From Ignavibacteriota bacterium (GTDB lineage: Bacteria > Bacteroidota > Ignavibacteria > UBA10030 > SZUA-254): a stretch of DNA of 64,000 nt. Of this stretch, positions 19,879 to 29,589 are shown piece after piece; position 1 is the first letter of the stretch; each line of letters opens with the position of its first letter. Position numbers and translations under genes: made by a program. The notes beneath the pieces are model-generated. The model had not been told where the DNA came from. It saw only the letters and a program-made list of their open reading frames with translations, and searched no databases. Location of the stretch: contig JANYJZ010000030.1 of assembly GCA_025358305.1 (NCBI GenBank), positions 1-64,000 on the forward strand. Direction: 5' to 3'.

Positions 19879-22800
19879 TTACTTCACCAGCATCATCTTC
19901 ATGGATAGCACGGTCGTGCGCGGCACGGTGCCGCTCTCTTCGTCCGGGATCGACACCGCTACGAGGCGGTAGAAATAGACGCCCGAAGCGAAGCGGGAGG
20001 CATCGAACGTGAACTCCTGCTCGCCGTCATCGAGAAGCTGATTGTCGGCAAGCGTCGCGACCTCCTGTCCCAGCATGTTGTAGACCTTCAGCGAGACCAT
20101 CGCGGCCTCCGGGAGGTTGAACTGGATCGTCGTTGTCGGGTTGAACGGATTCGGGTAGTTCTGAAGGAGCGCGTATGCTACCGGCGTCTCCAGGATACCC
20201 ACGTACATCGGCGTAATCCGCGTCGGCGGGATGGACGGGTCGACGTGGAGGAACGGCACGTCGATGAGCGGCCGGACTCCTTTGAACACGAGCGAACTTC
20301 CGAAACTGGTGGTATCGATCGGTCCTTCGAACGCGGAATCGATCTTTGCGATCGTTGCGCTCAGGTTCTGGAAATCGCTGGGCGAAGCATACTGATGTAC
20401 GCCGGTCTGGTAATAACCCATGACGAGCGAGTCCCCGATGGTCACGAGGTCCTTCACCATCTCGCCGTTCAGCGGGTTGCTCCCGCCGTCGTCAAAGACG
20501 AGTTCGCCGAGTCCGGGAGGCGTCATGCCGAGTGCGCTTGCAGAGATGCTCAGCTTCAGCGCCACGAGGTTTGCGAACAGCACATTGTTGTGCTTGCTGC
20601 GCGGCAGCTTTGACTGCCCCTTGAGGAAGTCGAACCCGCGCGGGGGTCCGTCATGTACGGGCGGCAGCGCCTTGCTCGTGTAGAGCGATTTCATGACGTC
20701 GCCGTACTTCTTGTGGAGCACCCAGCCGTAGAACTTCGAGCTGTCGGGCGCGTTACTGCGCACCTTGCCGACGAGCAAGCCGCCGGTGGAGGTGTACGCT
20801 CCCAGGTTGTACGCCTCATAGAGCGCGTTGATCCGGTTCGGCATCGGCAGTTTGAGATCATTCTGGGTGAACGGCGGGTTCTTCAAGGAGGCTCCGCTCT
20901 GGATGCCGCCGATCTTCCAAAAGTACTTCGAGACCTTCTGGAGTTTTCCCTTGTTGCCGAAGCCGTAGACCTTGACCGTGTCGCCGATATTGAGAGAGCC
21001 GCCGAACACGAAATCCCATTTCACAAACTTCGGATCGGCAGGCGTCGGCGTGGACGCCGGCACGGTGTAGAACGGGAACCCGTTATCGATCCCAACGCCG
21101 AATTCCGCGTGGAGGCCGTTCGCACCCGCTGCCACATTCACAAGTACGGCGCAGAACGCCACTTTCGCATTCTTCCTCTTCACAAGTTTGCCGAGCTTGC
21201 CGGCATTGTCCTTTGAGTAAGCGATGCTGTCCTGGCGGAACGACCGATATGACTGGCTGTACGCCGGAGGAGCGTTCACAAAGTCGACGGTAGCAGACTC
21301 TCCGCCCGTGACTGCTACTGCGACAGCGTTGGCGTTGCCTGAGGTGGGAGTGCCGTTCAGCACGTACCCGAGGTGGGTCCAATTGGCGCTGTCCGCTTCC
21401 ACCGCGTAATAGATGCCATCGGCAAGCGTGTTCGAGGAGACGACCGGAGCGTTGCCGCCGGTGACGAGCGGTCCACCCGCGGATCCTTGATGGATCTCGA
21501 GATGCCAGCCCTTCGCGGTACGGTCGCCTGCGGTGCCGAAGGAGCCATCGTTGTCCTGGAATTTGCTGACCGTGATCGTGTTCGGTCTGAAGTTGACGAA
21601 AGAATCGATCGTCACGGGAGTGCTCACGAGCGTCAGCGTGTCATACCGAGTCAGGTTGCCGTTGATGCGGTGCCAGGAGGCGCCGCTGTCCGCCTCGGTA
21701 ACGATGTAGAGACCCGGAGCGAGATTGTCCACGGTGAGTTGCGCAGCGTTCGCCTGACCGAGAAGCGTACCGACGGACACGGAGTCCTTGTACGCGGCGA
21801 GATGCCACGACTTGGCGACCTGGTCGCCGGTGGTGGCGGCACTCCCGTCACCATCCTTATACTTCCGCGTGATGATCCGCATGACTCCGTTGCCGGAGAG
21901 CATGATCGAATCGGGGGACGTGACCCCGTCATGGATGAAATGGACCGCACCTGAATCCGCGGTCGGCCCGGTGGGGGCATAAAAGAAGTGGAACATGAGG
22001 CTTCCCGTCCCGGGGATGTTCGCGAACGAGGGGTTCACCGAAAAGACCGGGTTACTGGAGGTCGCCGACGTGATGTGGAGGATATCCGTTCCGGGATTGG
22101 AGATGAGGACGCTGTCTTCTTTCGACGCGCCGATCTGGACGTTGCCAAAATTCACCGACGTGGAAGCGGGATCGAATTCGACCGGTAACTTCACGGTGAG
22201 GACGAACGAGTCCGACGTCGAATCGACGCCGTCGAACACCGTCACCGTGATGGTGGAGGTGCCGATCTGATCCGTCGCAGGGGTGATCGTAATGTCGCGG
22301 CTGTTGCCCAGGCCGCCGAGCAGGATGTTCGCATTCGGCACGAGGAGCGTATTGCTCGAGTACGCCGTCACCGTGAGGAGGGCGGGAGGGGACTCGACGT
22401 CGCCGTCGGTGAACGGGATCGGGCCGATCGCGACGTTCTTGTTCGTTGCGGTGTCGGCGATGTTGCTGATCGTGGGTGGAATGTTCTGGTAGTAAAAGCC
22501 TGCGCCGAAGGAGCTCTGCGCAGGTCCGCTAAGGCCGTTGATATTCGCATCGAAGAAGTCGAGCGCGGGTGCGGGCGAACCGAACACGGTGAATTCCATG
22601 TTCACCCGAAAGTGAAGCCCTGCGGTCACCGGAATGACCGCCCCAACGTTTGTCGGAAGTCCGACGCTTGCGGCGGGGGTGAGCGCGATCGGCAAGCCCG
22701 TAATGGAATCTGTCACCGTCATCGTGAATAATGTGCCGATGGCAAACGGGCCATTGTTCAGCTTATCGAAGTAGTTCGAGCCGCCGCTCCAGACCGCAAC

Positions 22801-23199
22801 GCCGTTCGCAAGATTCGAACTCCCAGGAGCGTAAACAAGCGATTCGGCGGGCGTGAACGTGGGCCCATCGAGAGAGAGGAGGACGTCGCCGTCCACCGGA
22901 CCCCAGTAGACCGTTGTCGATCCTGCGAGGTTCACCCCCGACTCGTACCAATCCTTCCCACTTGCCCTCCCGATAAGATCCGGGGTGCCGGGAGAGAGCC
23001 AGTTAACGCCGAGAGGAGGCGGGAAGACCGGCCCGACGAGCGGCGAAAGGAGCGCGTTTGACGAAACATTGCGGGAGCTCATCGGCTGCTTCAGGGACTG
23101 CGATGCGGGAAGCCCGGTCGTTGCGCGCTGGGCAAGGAGTCCGCCGGACACGGCAAAGAGCAGCATGCACACCAACAAAGCGATACGGTTTTTATTCAT
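19879..23199 (-). CDS. Large T9SS-exported protein with beta-sandwich and HYDIN-like domains
   Basis: 1106 aa. Signal peptide MNKNRIALLVCMLLFAVSGG (then LLAQ), with GGAGG eight bases before the ATG. The order after a ~200-residue unique N-terminus is: a cadherin-like module ending TITVTVFDGVDSTSDSFVL (about 240-330); an ASPM/SPD-2/HYDIN-like module around VNFGNVQIGASKEDSVLISN (about 335-430); and two prealbumin-like modules with KYKDGDGSAATTGD and KFQDNDGSFGTAGD. A ~300-residue region of unknown fold follows. The T9SS sorting domain is at the end (LQNYPNPFNPTTTIQFNLP, and GVYFYRLVAV about 35 residues before the end). No catalytic motif is seen; an adhesin or structural surface role is inferred. 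It shares the cadherin-like module with the next gene upstream. Confidence 0.88.
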   Translation of the reverse strand: MNKNRIALLVCMLLFAVSGGLLAQRATTGLPASQSLKQPMSSRNVSSNALLSPLVGPVFPPPLGVNWLSPGTPDLIGRASGKDWYESGVNLAGSTTVYWGPVDGDVLLSLDGPTFTPAESLVYAPGSSNLANGVAVWSGGSNYFDKLNNGPFAIGTLFTMTVTDSITGLPIALTPAASVGLPTNVGAVIPVTAGLHFRVNMEFTVFGSPAPALDFFDANINGLSGPAQSSFGAGFYYQNIPPTISNIADTATNKNVAIGPIPFTDGDVESPPALLTVTAYSSNTLLVPNANILLGGLGNSRDITITPATDQIGTSTITVTVFDGVDSTSDSFVLTVKLPVEFDPASTSVNFGNVQIGASKEDSVLISNPGTDILHITSATSSNPVFSVNPSFANIPGTGSLMFHFFYAPTGPTADSGAVHFIHDGVTSPDSIMLSGNGVMRIITRKYKDGDGSAATTGDQVAKSWHLAAYKDSVSVGTLLGQANAAQLTVDNLAPGLYIVTEADSGASWHRINGNLTRYDTLTLVSTPVTIDSFVNFRPNTITVSKFQDNDGSFGTAGDRTAKGWHLEIHQGSAGGPLVTGGNAPVVSSNTLADGIYYAVEADSANWTHLGYVLNGTPTSGNANAVAVAVTGGESATVDFVNAPPAYSQSYRSFRQDSIAYSKDNAGKLGKLVKRKNAKVAFCAVLVNVAAGANGLHAEFGVGIDNGFPFYTVPASTPTPADPKFVKWDFVFGGSLNIGDTVKVYGFGNKGKLQKVSKYFWKIGGIQSGASLKNPPFTQNDLKLPMPNRINALYEAYNLGAYTSTGGLLVGKVRSNAPDSSKFYGWVLHKKYGDVMKSLYTSKALPPVHDGPPRGFDFLKGQSKLPRSKHNNVLFANLVALKLSISASALGMTPPGLGELVFDDGGSNPLNGEMVKDLVTIGDSLVMGYYQTGVHQYASPSDFQNLSATIAKIDSAFEGPIDTTSFGSSLVFKGVRPLIDVPFLHVDPSIPPTRITPMYVGILETPVAYALLQNYPNPFNPTTTIQFNLPEAAMVSLKVYNMLGQEVATLADNQLLDDGEQEFTFDASRFASGVYFYRLVAVSIPDEESGTVPRTTVLSMKMMLVK

Positions 23200-23562
23200 G
23201 GTACCTCCAAGGGAAGATCATTCTGAGAAGAGACATTTGCGAGATCGGCCTCCGTCTATCGGAACCGGACACAATAACGGCGGCTGCGGTCTCCTAGACC
23301 GTTGTTCTGGAAAGTTATATATATTGGACGCGATCGGATAATCCGTGGTCCCTCAACACTTCAAGTTCGGATACCGGAGATATCCTCAGCTCGCATCTCC
23401 CCCGGATGCGACTCCGGTAAAAGAGGATTCTCCAGCCCGGTGCAATCCTCTCACCGGGCTGAAGATACCCCATAATCTACCTCTTTACAGCATCCTTGTC
23501 AAGCACAAAATCAGTCAAAATAGTCCTCAATGGACATGATTTTCGTGCTTTTCTGTCGCTTC
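23200..23562. other. 363-bp spacer between two T9SS cargo genes
   Basis: No gene seen. It holds the ribosome site of the 1106-aa gene, an operator-like palindrome CGGTCT-CCT-AGACCG (23287-23301) and an AT-rich patch at 23320-23335 that may be its promoter. It also holds an inverted repeat AGCCCGGTG/CACCGGGCT (23434-23442/23452-23460) about 100 bases after the stop of the 914-aa gene. The last could act as a weak terminator on the minus strand. Confidence 0.5.
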
Positions 23563-26307
23563 CTACTTGAGGATCATCATTTTTCGGACGCTTCGGAAGG
23601 GCGCCGACGAACGGTCGTGCGGACCCGCCGTGATCTCATAGAAATAGACGCCGCTGGAGAGGCTCGATGCATCGAAACGCTGACGGTAGGTCCCCGGTTC
23701 ATACTCCCTGTGATCGACGGGCGTCGAGGCCACCGTCCCGATGACAGTATAGATCTTTACGGTCACGACGGAGCGCGTCGGGATATCGAACTGCAGCGTC
23801 GTCGTTGGATTGAATGGATTCGGGAAGTTCGCATAGAGGGCGAACGTCGCAGGGATCCCCGTTGGTCCCTCCTTCACACCTTCGGTCAGGCCGGACCCGG
23901 AAACGCTCAGGAGCGAGACCGGACCCGCGTTGTGCGTGAACCGGATGTAACTGTTGATCGTGTCCGAGCTCGTCGGGGTGAACGTCACATAGAACGTTGT
24001 AGAGCCGGACGGGGCGATCGTGGCATTCGACGGGGAGACCTGGAACTGTACGCTGTCGGAGGCTACCGAAGTGATATACAGCGGAGCATCGCCGGGGTTC
24101 GAGACCACGAGGCTGTCCTTGCGGTTCGAGCCGACAGACACTGCGCCAAAAGCGATCAACGACTTCGTCGCCGTGATCTTCGGCAGCGGCCGCATGATCG
24201 CGATACCGAACGGTTCCGAAAAGAGACCAGCGGCGCTGACGATCGTGACCGCGCCGGTCGCCGGCTCCACACGGTAGATCTTCTTCCCGCCATCGTTGCA
24301 CACGATGAGCTTCCCGTTGAGATCGATGTCAAGACCCGTGGGCAGGTGCAGCGTATCCGACGTGACGATGACCGTCTGAACGCCGGATGTCGGGTCGATC
24401 TTGTAGAGGTAGTCCTGCGTTCCCCCCGCAAAGGAGCTCACGTCGCTGACGTAGATCTGACCGCTGTCGCCAATCGCGATGCCGACCGGAAGGAGGATCT
24501 GGCCGCCGACGGAGACGTTCGTCTGGTTACCGGAGACGGGATCGATCTTCAGCACGCGACTTGTGCCGCCGCCGAATGCCGACGCGTCGCCCATGTAAAT
24601 GTCGCCGTTCGAGGCCACCGCCACGCTCACCGCAAGGTGGATGTTGGACCCTGAACTGAGGACAGAGACAGCGCCGCTGGTCGGATCCACGCGCTTCAGG
24701 CCTGCCGTCCCGTCGGCCACAAGAATGGAACCGCTCTGTTCGATCGCTATGCTCGTGGGACCGAGGGGCCCCGTCGTGAAACTCGACCCCAGCGTCAGCG
24801 TCGTCTGCTGCCCGCTCAGCGGGTCGACCCGGACGAGTCCTGCATTCTGGTCCAGAACCACCATGCTCCCGCTCGCTTCCACCACCACGTCCCGGGCATG
24901 CTTCAGGCTGTCTCCCGAGGAGATGATGCCCTGGGCGCCAGTCACGGGATTGATGACGAGGAGGGCTCCGAGGTGGTTGTCCGCCACGAGGATGTCACCG
25001 GTCTGGGGCACGGGCCTGACGGTCACTGCGTAGAATCCGAGAGGAGAATCGAGAAGACCGTCATTCGCCTTGAAGACGATCGTGTCCGCGCCGAAGACGT
25101 CGTGTTGGGGCGTATAGGTGAATGTCCCGTCGACCGAATTATTCAGCACGGCCGTACCGATGCTTCCGGACGACACGATGGTGAAGGTCAGAGTCTGCTT
25201 CGGAAGATCGGCGTCGACCGCATGGAACGTATCGCTGAACGCCTGGTTCTCCTGGATGGTCCGGCCGCCGTTCGCCACTGCAGGGGGCTGGTTGGCGATG
25301 CTGATCCGGACGATGCCTGGCGCGGCGGAGAAGGCCGATCCGTCGAACACCTGGAACGCGACCGAATCGGCGCCCGATGCGCTCGGGTTCGGCGTGTACG
25401 TGTACGCGCCGGTCGCGGAATCCGTCACGACTGCGCTGCCGCGGGTCCCATTCGTCACGATGCTGAAGGTGAGCGTCGGCGAATCCGGGTCGGTCGCGCT
25501 CAGGAAGCCATTCTTCGGCGTCCCAAGGGAGACGTTCAACACCGCATCATGGGCGATGGGTACATCGTTCACAGGGTTGATGACGATGTGGAAGGAGAAC
25601 GACGTAAAACCGTTGTCGGAACCGATGCCGCCGTCGCCGTCGGTGACACCGAACGTGAACATGTCGGCCGTCGTTTCCGATCCGTCGTGCGTATAGGTAA
25701 CGCGGTTATTGTTGATATCATCCTGCGTAAAGGTACTGAGAGTATCGAGGGGCGTTCCGCTGAGCTTCATGACGCCGTGCGTCGTCGGAGTGCCCTGAGA
25801 CCCATTGGCGATGGTATAGATGATCTGCGTATCGGGTCCGTCGGCGTCGATCGCGTGGATCTCCAAAGAAGTGAAGGTCGCCGTGGCGCCTTCGTTCAAC
25901 GTGAGCGGCGCGTTGAAATCCAGATGCGGCGGGGCATTCACCCGGATCTGGAACGTATCGCTCGCCGACTGGCTGCCGTCGGAGACGGTGACAATGATCG
26001 TGCTGAGCCCGGTCTGGTCGGTCGTCGGGGTAAGGGTGATCGTCCGGTCGGACCCCGCTCCCCCGAAGACGAGATTTCCCGAAGGGATCAGTGCGGTGTT
26101 GGAGGAGACCCCGGAAACCGTCAGGGAGTCAAGATTCGTGTCGGTATCGCCTACCGTGAACGCAATGGGGCCTTTGGCGGTGTTCACCTGCGTCAGTTGA
26201 TTGGCGATCGCACTGATAGTGGGTGCCGCCAATGGTGTGCCTGCAAAGGCTATAGCCGGCCAGGAGCAGACGAGGAGTGCGATCAACAACAGAGAACCAA
26301 TTTTCAT
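23563..26307 (-). CDS. T9SS-exported protein with cadherin-like and NHL-type propeller domains
   Basis: 914 aa. Signal peptide MKIGSLLLIALLVCSWPAIA (then FAG). Residues ~25-430 contain four cadherin-like/CSLREA-adjacent beta modules (for example TDQTGLSTIIVTVSDGSQSA and ADSVAFQVFDGSAFSA), including the THDGSETTADMFTFGVTDGD pattern seen in chondroitin-sulfate proteoglycan-like repeats. Residues ~440-720 are a beta-propeller of NHL/SMP-30 type, with repeats such as GSILVADGTAGLKRVDPTSG and GQIYVSDVSSF. A HYDIN-like module follows, around KSLIAFGAVSVGSNRKDSLV. The T9SS sorting domain is at the end (ANFPNPFNPTTTLQFDIP). A surface or secreted role is clear; no active site is evident. Promoter at 26377-26404. 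Confidence 0.88.
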   Translation of the reverse strand: MKIGSLLLIALLVCSWPAIAFAGTPLAAPTISAIANQLTQVNTAKGPIAFTVGDTDTNLDSLTVSGVSSNTALIPSGNLVFGGAGSDRTITLTPTTDQTGLSTIIVTVSDGSQSASDTFQIRVNAPPHLDFNAPLTLNEGATATFTSLEIHAIDADGPDTQIIYTIANGSQGTPTTHGVMKLSGTPLDTLSTFTQDDINNNRVTYTHDGSETTADMFTFGVTDGDGGIGSDNGFTSFSFHIVINPVNDVPIAHDAVLNVSLGTPKNGFLSATDPDSPTLTFSIVTNGTRGSAVVTDSATGAYTYTPNPSASGADSVAFQVFDGSAFSAAPGIVRISIANQPPAVANGGRTIQENQAFSDTFHAVDADLPKQTLTFTIVSSGSIGTAVLNNSVDGTFTYTPQHDVFGADTIVFKANDGLLDSPLGFYAVTVRPVPQTGDILVADNHLGALLVINPVTGAQGIISSGDSLKHARDVVVEASGSMVVLDQNAGLVRVDPLSGQQTTLTLGSSFTTGPLGPTSIAIEQSGSILVADGTAGLKRVDPTSGAVSVLSSGSNIHLAVSVAVASNGDIYMGDASAFGGGTSRVLKIDPVSGNQTNVSVGGQILLPVGIAIGDSGQIYVSDVSSFAGGTQDYLYKIDPTSGVQTVIVTSDTLHLPTGLDIDLNGKLIVCNDGGKKIYRVEPATGAVTIVSAAGLFSEPFGIAIMRPLPKITATKSLIAFGAVSVGSNRKDSLVVSNPGDAPLYITSVASDSVQFQVSPSNATIAPSGSTTFYVTFTPTSSDTINSYIRFTHNAGPVSLLSVSGSGLTEGVKEGPTGIPATFALYANFPNPFNPTTTLQFDIPTRSVVTVKIYTVIGTVASTPVDHREYEPGTYRQRFDASSLSSGVYFYEITAGPHDRSSAPFRSVRKMMILK

Positions 26308-26376
26308 GGGAGCCTTTCGAGGGAAAGAGAAATGGTTTTGGATATATCGACCTGGATTAGGACGGTTTCGGTGTGA

Positions 26377-26404
26377 AAGATAAAAGAAGCAACCTTAAAG
26401 TCAA
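26377..26404 (-). promoter_or_regulatory. Promoter of the 914-aa T9SS cargo gene
   Basis: Minus strand: -35 TTGACT (26404-26399), 16-base spacer, -10 TATCTT (26382-26377). The whole 26308-26682 spacer is AT-richer than its surroundings and holds this promoter plus the one for mmsA; no gene is seen in it. Confidence 0.65.
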
Positions 26405-26581
26405 CACTTTTAGAAAATTGTTTATTTTCGCCAGTTTTAGGGCATTTACACGTGGCGTAGGGCACATCTTCGCCGGTCCAACGCTTCGGGTTCCCTCCTC
26501 CCGTTCCAGGAAGGACGGTACGCTCGCGTCGTCGTCTTTTCGGACCTCTCGCGCCCTTCCAGACTCTCTCGGGACGTGAAT

Positions 26582-26610
26582 TTGACAAAATAAATCTCTA
26601 CTATTAAAGG
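26582..26610 (+). promoter_or_regulatory. Candidate promoter of the mmsA-preT-preA unit
   Basis: A perfect -35, TTGACA, at 26582-26587. The -10 is poor: TAAAGG at 17 bases or TATTAA at 14. The nearest good start codon is 26683. Confidence 0.4.
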
Positions 26611-26682
26611 ACCCATACGGGTATCCGGGTCCCCCAGCGAGCTCGCGTGCCTGGATCTCATGAACCTTCTGACTCGAGTGCA

Positions 26683-28146
26683 ATGAACAACAGTGGATCG
26701 GCTTTGAAGAACTTTATCGGCGGAGCGCTTACCGCCTCATCTGCGGCTGTGTCCATTCCCGTCATGGACCCTTCAACCGGGAAGGAGATCGCCTCGGTCC
26801 CGCTTTCATCCGCGAAGGACGTCGATGCCGCGGTCCGCGCCGCCCGCGCGGCGTTCGGCTCCTGGTCGGCAACACCCATCAAGGAACGCGCGCAGGTCTT
26901 CTTTCGATACAAAACGCTGATGGAGAAGCACGCCCAGGAACTCGCCGCGCTTGTGCAGCAAGAGAACGGCAAAATGCTCGGCGAGGCGATGGCGGAAGTG
27001 GAAAAATCGATCGAGGTGACGGAGTTTGCCTGTTCAATGCCGCAGCTCACCGCCGGAGAGATCCTCGAGGTGAGCCGGGGAGTCGAATGCCGCATCGACC
27101 GATACCCCTTGGGCGTCGTGGCCTGCATTACACCCTTCAATTTTCCCAACATGGTCCCGAATTGGACGATCCCGAACGCGCTTGTCCTCGGCAACGTCAT
27201 GATCCTGAAGCCCTCCGAGCTCGTGCCCTTGAGCTCCATGCGACTCGCTGCGCTCCTCAAGGAAGCCGGACTTCCTGACGGCGTCTTCAACGTCGTCCAC
27301 GGCGCGCAGGAGGTCGTTGAGGCGCTCTGCGACCATCCCGGCATCGAGGCCCTGTCGTTCGTCGGGTCGACGCGGGTGGCAAAACTCGTCTACGCGAGGG
27401 CGACTTCGCACTTCAAACGCGCACTCTGCCTCGGCGGCGCAAAGAACCATCTCATCGTCCTCCCGGACGCCCACGAGCAGATGACGGCGTCGAACGTCGC
27501 CGCGTCCATGAGCGGCTGCGCCGGCCAACGGTGCATGGCGGCATCCGCGATGGTCGCGGTCGGGAACGTCGACCACATCATCAAGCGCCTCTGCGACGAG
27601 GCGCGCATGATCGTGCCCGGCAAGAATCTTGGCGCGGTCATCTCGCAGCAGGCGAAGGAGCGCATCGAGCGCTACATCACGGAGGCCGAGCGCGACGGCG
27701 CGACGATCCTCGTCGACGGGAGGCATGCCGTCGTCGCGGGAAAAGAAGGCGGATACTATGTCGGGCCGACCGTCATCGACAATGTCCGGCCGGAAATGAA
27801 GATCGCCCGCGAAGAGGTCTTCGGACCCGTCCTGGCCATCATGCGCGCGGGCACGGTCGACGACGCGCTGAAGATCGAGAACGCGAACCCGTACGGCAAC
27901 GCCGCATCGGTGTTCACTCAGAGCGGCTCCATGGCACGGTACGTCGCGGAGCGTGCGAGCGCCGGCATGATCGGGATCAATATTGGCGTCCCCGTCCCGC
28001 GTGAGCCGTTCTCCTTCGGCGGATGGAACGATTCCAAGTTCGGCGCCGGCGACATCACGGGAAAGAGCTCCATCGAGTTCTTCAGTAAACCGAAGAAGAC
28101 CACGATAAAGTGGAACCCCGAGTCCAAGGTCAACTGGATGAGCTGA
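26683..28146 (+). CDS. mmsA: (Methyl)malonate-semialdehyde dehydrogenase, CoA-acylating
   Basis: 487 aa aldehyde dehydrogenase of the MmsA/IolA group. Features: N-terminal NFIGGALT; the NAD site with PFNFPNMVPNWTIPNAL, the MMSDH-typical wording around residue 155; the SFVGSTRVAK Rossmann turn; and the catalytic Cys in GCAGQRCMAAS (about residue 284). MmsA enzymes form acyl-CoA, so here it should turn malonate semialdehyde into acetyl-CoA and CO2, and methylmalonate semialdehyde (from thymine) into propionyl-CoA. I chose the ATG at 26683; the GTG at 26647 adds twelve residues without a better ribosome site. It leads the unit mmsA, preT, preA, DinB-like. Confidence 0.93.
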   Translation: MNNSGSALKNFIGGALTASSAAVSIPVMDPSTGKEIASVPLSSAKDVDAAVRAARAAFGSWSATPIKERAQVFFRYKTLMEKHAQELAALVQQENGKMLGEAMAEVEKSIEVTEFACSMPQLTAGEILEVSRGVECRIDRYPLGVVACITPFNFPNMVPNWTIPNALVLGNVMILKPSELVPLSSMRLAALLKEAGLPDGVFNVVHGAQEVVEALCDHPGIEALSFVGSTRVAKLVYARATSHFKRALCLGGAKNHLIVLPDAHEQMTASNVAASMSGCAGQRCMAASAMVAVGNVDHIIKRLCDEARMIVPGKNLGAVISQQAKERIERYITEAERDGATILVDGRHAVVAGKEGGYYVGPTVIDNVRPEMKIAREEVFGPVLAIMRAGTVDDALKIENANPYGNAASVFTQSGSMARYVAERASAGMIGINIGVPVPREPFSFGGWNDSKFGAGDITGKSSIEFFSKPKKTTIKWNPESKVNWMS

Positions 28147-28210
28147 CGGGCCGACGGCCCGGACGACATCACAGACACGTCAGAACCAACCACCACGAGC
28201 GCACCCAGGC

Positions 28211-29557
28211 ATGAAGAATATCGCTGTAAAACTGGCTCCGGAACAGTATGAGGAGAACTTCGCGGAGCTCCATCCCGCGTTCACGAAGAACCAGGCGACG
28301 GCGGAAGCGAACCGCTGCCTGTTCTGTTTCGATTCGCCCTGCATGAACGCCTGTCCGACGCACATCGACATCGCGACCTTCATCAAGAAGATCGCCACGG
28401 GAAACGTCCGCGGATCGGCGAAGACGATCCTTGAATCGAACTGGATCGCGCTCACCTGCGCGAAGGCCTGTCCGGTGGACGAGCTGTGCGAAGGGGCCTG
28501 CGTCTACAACGAGCGGGGCGAGAAGCCGATCGAGATCGGACGTCTCCAGCGCTACGCGATCGACCGCTACTTCGAACAGGGCATGCCCAAGCTCTTCACC
28601 CCCGCGCCGCGCAACGGCAGATCTGTCGGCATCGTCGGGGGAGGGCCTTCGGGACTCGCCTGCGCGGCCGAGCTCGCGCTTCTGGGATACGAGGTGACGG
28701 TCTACGAAGGGAAGGCCACCGCGGGCGGCCTCGATACGTGGGGCATCGCGCCCTATAAAATGCGGTTCCAGGACAGCCTCAACGAGATCAAGCTCGTGGA
28801 GAGTTTCGGCGTCACCATCAAAACGAACACGAAGGTCGGGAGGGACGTCTCCCTCGCCGACCTCGAACGCCGGCACCATGCGCTCTTCCTCGGCGTCGGA
28901 CTCGGACAGTCGCCTGACCTGCGAATCCCGGGCGAGGACCTAACCGGCGTTGTGGACGCGCTCGATTTCATCGAACGGGTGACCACGCGCAAATGGAGTG
29001 CCGTCGACGTCGGCAAGCGCGTCGCCGTGATCGGCGCTGGCAATACCGCCATCGACGCCGTCACCGAAGCGAAACGCCTCGGCGCGGAGCAGGTCATGAT
29101 CATCTACCGCCGGAGCGCCCAGGAGATGTCGGCGTACGATTTTGAGTTCGAACTTGCCAAAAGCGACAGCGTGCAGTTCCATTTTCTCACCGCACCGACG
29201 AGGATCATCGGGAACGGCGCGGTCGAGGCCTTGGAGTGCATCCGCATGACGCTCGGCGCTCCCGACGCCAAGGGAAAGAAGACGCCGAAACCGGTCCCGG
29301 GCTCGGAATTCACGCTCCCGGTCGACATGGTCATCAAGGCCATCGGCCAAAAGACGAGCGACGCCTTCCTCTCGCAGATCAGCGCGCTGAAAATGGAGAA
29401 CGGCAAGGTGGCGGTCAACCCCGTGACGCACCAGAGTTCCAATCCGAAATATTTCGCCGGAGGAGACTGCATCAACGGCGGCAAAGAGGTCGTCAATGCC
29501 GCCGCCGACGGCAAGCGTGCCGCGCGCGGCATCGACGCGTACCTCTCTTCGCGATAA
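28211..29557 (+). CDS. preT: NAD-dependent dihydropyrimidine dehydrogenase, PreT-type subunit
   Basis: 448 aa flavoprotein related to the small subunit of glutamate synthase. The N-terminal domain carries Cys for two 4Fe-4S clusters (CLFCFDSPCMNACP and CAKACPVDELCEGAC). The FAD-binding GIVGGGPSGLACA lies near residue 139 and the NADH-binding VIGAGNTAIDAV near 276. PreT passes electrons from NADH to PreA for reduction of uracil or thymine to the dihydro form. I prefer PreT to GltD because preA follows 32 bases later and no glutamate synthase large subunit is present. Inferred cytoplasmic. The 64-nt gap after mmsA has no promoter I can see, so the genes are probably cotranscribed. Confidence 0.92.
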   Translation: MKNIAVKLAPEQYEENFAELHPAFTKNQATAEANRCLFCFDSPCMNACPTHIDIATFIKKIATGNVRGSAKTILESNWIALTCAKACPVDELCEGACVYNERGEKPIEIGRLQRYAIDRYFEQGMPKLFTPAPRNGRSVGIVGGGPSGLACAAELALLGYEVTVYEGKATAGGLDTWGIAPYKMRFQDSLNEIKLVESFGVTIKTNTKVGRDVSLADLERRHHALFLGVGLGQSPDLRIPGEDLTGVVDALDFIERVTTRKWSAVDVGKRVAVIGAGNTAIDAVTEAKRLGAEQVMIIYRRSAQEMSAYDFEFELAKSDSVQFHFLTAPTRIIGNGAVEALECIRMTLGAPDAKGKKTPKPVPGSEFTLPVDMVIKAIGQKTSDAFLSQISALKMENGKVAVNPVTHQSSNPKYFAGGDCINGGKEVVNAAADGKRAARGIDAYLSSR

Positions 29558-29589
29558 TCTCGAACAGCACACCCTAAGGATAACGCATC

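Noticed and set aside
24898-26376. Plus-strand frame opposite the 914-aa T9SS gene
   Set aside because: Shadow of the opposite strand with no recognisable motif; the minus strand has signal peptide and sorting domain.
26647-26682. Upstream GTG start for the semialdehyde dehydrogenase
   Set aside because: Adds twelve residues before the conserved NFIGG start and has no better ribosome site.
28211-29557. Glutamate synthase small subunit
   Set aside because: The fold is shared, but preA follows directly and no large subunit is present.
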